DNA of 64,000 bases from Planctomycetia bacterium (GTDB taxonomy: Bacteria; Planctomycetota; Planctomycetia; Pirellulales; PNKZ01). How positions within the stretch are numbered: the stretch's first letter is position 1; every line of letters begins with the position of its first letter. The notes beneath the pieces are model-generated. The model worked only from the letters and a program-made list of their open reading frames with translations, was not told where the DNA came from and searched no databases. Location: the NCBI GenBank assembly GCA_021413845.1, contig JAIOPP010000133.1:1-64000 (forward strand), written 5' to 3'. Positions 62,303-64,000 of the stretch are shown here, one piece after another. The translations under genes were made by a program, and so were the position numbers.

Positions 62303-63061
62303 CTAGTGGCCCGAATGGTCGACGGCCGGCTTCGCTTTCGGCTCGGGCTCGTGTGCCACGGGCTCGCGCACCAGTTGCTGCTTCTTGTTCGCGACTGTCG
62401 TGGTTTGCTCCCGGTTTTTGTCGTAGTCATCGACATACTCATTGAGCATGATGACTTCGACGCGCGAGTTGCGCTTCCGCCACTGAGGGTCTTTCGTCGT
62501 CGCTTGCGGTTCGTAAGGACCGGCCTGGCTCAAGCGAAAGCGTTCCCGATCGATTCCCTTTTGTTCCAGGAAATTCATCACCGCCAAACAACGGTCGTAG
62601 CAGGTTTTCCAGGTCTCGTTCTTTTCGCCGCCGGCGGCTTGAGAACTTCGGACCACGTGCGCACGAATTTCGATCTTCGTTTGCCGGCCGATCATCAGCG
62701 GCAAGATGTCTTTCAGTCGGTCGCGAGCCGGCTCGTCGAGGTCGACGCTCTGCTCGCCGAACAACACCGATGCGCCGACGGTAGTTCCGGCGCCGCTTTG
62801 AATCATCGCGAGTGAAGGAACGCGCCCGCCGCCGTTCTTCTTCGAGTCGCTCCCCGATTTCGAGCGCGCTGCGCCCCCTTCCATGAACCCTTGGCCGCCG
62901 GTCATTAGGCCGGAGCCGGTCGGGTCGCGGAAGTAGCCGGCGATCGCTTCTTTCACCGGCTTGTTCTGCGCGACGATCCACATGACGAGAAAAAACGCCA
63001 TCATCGCCGTCACGAAGTCGGCATACGCCACTTTCCAAGCTCCACCGCCGCCGCCTGCCAT
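62303..63061 (-). CDS. motB: Flagellar motor stator protein MotB
   Basis: This 252-residue protein has a very short Gly-rich N-terminus, then the single MotB span WKVAYADFVTAMMAFFLVMWIVAQ with the proton-carrying Asp15. After a periplasmic plug and a linker, the OmpA/MotB peptidoglycan-binding domain spans about residues 95-215 (LFGEQSVDLDEPARDRLKDIL, KIEIRAHV, RFRLSQAGPYEPQ, KRNSRVEVIML). The C-terminal tail is charged and His/Pro-rich. With MotA it forms the proton channel that drives the flagellum. It follows motA by 74 bp on the same strand. The acidic and His-rich tail is unusual compared with E. coli. Confidence 0.92.
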   Translation of the reverse strand: MAGGGGGAWKVAYADFVTAMMAFFLVMWIVAQNKPVKEAIAGYFRDPTGSGLMTGGQGFMEGGAARSKSGSDSKKNGGGRVPSLAMIQSGAGTTVGASVLFGEQSVDLDEPARDRLKDILPLMIGRQTKIEIRAHVVRSSQAAGGEKNETWKTCYDRCLAVMNFLEQKGIDRERFRLSQAGPYEPQATTKDPQWRKRNSRVEVIMLNEYVDDYDKNREQTTTVANKKQQLVREPVAHEPEPKAKPAVDHSGH

Positions 63062-63135
63062 CGTGGATTTCCTTGAACTAAGTGAGCGCTATGGGAACGT
63101 GAGGAAAATCGAGAATCAAACGCAATGCTGCGTGC

Positions 63136-63996
63136 TTACGCGGCCGAGGCTTCTTTGAACAACGCATCGAGCTCTTCGCGGTTCGGCCGACGATCGGTCG
63201 CCACGCCGCGGCGCGCCATGTCGATCGCGACCTTCGGGTTGAGATCGTTGACGAAGCCCGTGATGATCGAAGCGATCGTGCGGAAGTAGGCCATCTCTTC
63301 GTGCCCGAGCATTTCCATTCGTCCGACCATCGGGCCGAAGAAGCCGTACGAGGCCAAAATTCCCAAGAAGGTTCCGACGAGAGCCGCACCGACTTTATGA
63401 CCGATCTCTTCGACCGGGCCGTCGATCGCACCCATCGTGATGACGATACCCAACACCGCCGCGACGATGCCGAAGCCCGGCAAGGCGTCCGTCGTTTTCG
63501 AGAGCACCATGATCGGAGCGTGATGCTCGTCTTCAAGGCAACGCATTTCGGCGTCCATCAAAGCCGGCAACTGATCGGGCTTGGCCGTTCCTTCGACGAC
63601 GGGAATCAACGCTCCGCAGATAAACTCCATCACATGATGATTGGCCGCGATCTTGGGATACTTATTGAAGATCGTGCTGTGGTGCGGGTCCGCGAGATGC
63701 GACTCGAGCGCGAGCAACCCTTCGCGGCGTGCGATCTGCATCAGGTCGAACATCATCTTAAACAGTTCCCCATACGCCGCTTTGTCGTAAGGAGAGCCTT
63801 TCAAGGAGTGGAGCACCCCTTTGAACAGATCGATAAGGATCTTTTTCGACGACATGATGACCATCGCACCGCCGGCGGCTCCGCCGATCGTCAAGATTTC
63901 CGCCGGATGAATCAGCGCGTGGATGTGCCCGCCCGAGAGGACGAAGCCCGCCAACACGCAGCCGATGACGATGATGCAACCACCGATGACGATCAT
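63136..63996 (-). CDS. motA: Flagellar motor stator protein MotA
   Basis: This 286-residue protein has four membrane spans: two near the N-terminus (VIGGCIIVIGCVLAGFVLSGG and EILTIGGAAGGAMVIM) and two near residues 165-230 (LPGFGIVAAVLGIVITMG and VGAALVGTFLGILASYGFFGP). The long cytoplasmic loop between spans 2 and 3 holds the charged segment MDAEMRCLEDEH that meets the rotor. The Pro before span 3 needed for torque is present. The start ATG lies five bases from the window edge, so its ribosome site is outside view. The Asp/Lys/Arg-rich C-terminus ends in FKEASAA. Confidence 0.93.
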   Translation of the reverse strand: MIVIGGCIIVIGCVLAGFVLSGGHIHALIHPAEILTIGGAAGGAMVIMSSKKILIDLFKGVLHSLKGSPYDKAAYGELFKMMFDLMQIARREGLLALESHLADPHHSTIFNKYPKIAANHHVMEFICGALIPVVEGTAKPDQLPALMDAEMRCLEDEHHAPIMVLSKTTDALPGFGIVAAVLGIVITMGAIDGPVEEIGHKVGAALVGTFLGILASYGFFGPMVGRMEMLGHEEMAYFRTIASIITGFVNDLNPKVAIDMARRGVATDRRPNREELDALFKEASAA

Positions 63997-64000
63997 AGAA

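Overview
The window looks like chromosomal DNA of a Planctomycetota bacterium, probably of the Pirellulales type. It is GC-rich, and it carries families that are concentrated in that phylum: a PSCyt1/DUF1587/DUF1592/DUF1588/DUF1585 protein paired with a DUF1552 protein, a PVC-type heme-binding CxxCH dehydrogenase, a DUF1559 pseudopilin, a DUF6807 (PmoA) protein, and many exported SGNH, CocE and PqaA-type hydrolases. I saw no rRNA, tRNA, CRISPR array, prophage or complete insertion sequence. Function calls come from reading motifs; no database search was run.

Layout. 1-3118: a partial M81 (MlrC) peptidase, an SGNH hydrolase, an HPP membrane protein and an exported creatininase-family protein. 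3484-14731: a one-directional block that looks like an oxidation/hydrolysis island (DUF1592 cytochrome, DUF1552, CocE hydrolase, Gfo/Idh oxidoreductase, M81 peptidase, enolase-superfamily dehydratase, sialate O-acetylesterase), ended by a strong terminator. 14984-17038: an LpoB-like lipoprotein followed by a COG3014-like lipoprotein. 17038-18008: gene-free, bounded by two inverted copies of a REP-type element. 18013-24826: dienelactone hydrolase, a SulP-carbonic anhydrase fusion, thiol peroxidase, an SDR, MiaE, a four-helix-bundle protein and a second SDR. 25064-36087: xylose isomerase, a HAD phosphatase, small and low-complexity proteins, CsbD, a secretin-like protein, a degenerate ketosynthase, a TPR protein and a tandem LPS-kinase-like protein. 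36129-42861: SGNH hydrolase, PVC heme protein, DUF1559 pseudopilin and a BON-like membrane protein.

43309-51661 is a coherent sulfur-uptake module: a YezD-like small protein, a divergent sigma-54 activator, the sulfate-binding lipoprotein, CysT, CysW and CysA, and then an OprP-like porin. Two similar 8-4-8 inverted repeats, one in the divergent intergenic region and one in front of the binding-protein gene, could tie the module together. 51842-62184 returns to exported hydrolases with an RND-type (MMPL) exporter. 62303-63996 holds motB and motA on the minus strand.

Besides the genes, the window has at least three families of dispersed hairpin repeats, mostly in convergent intergenic regions. 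One family has GTAG directly before a perfect hairpin, the hallmark of REPs mobilised by RAYT-type tyrosine transposases. An intrinsic terminator sits 20 bp upstream of the degenerate ketosynthase gene and downstream of its only candidate promoter, so attenuation is possible.
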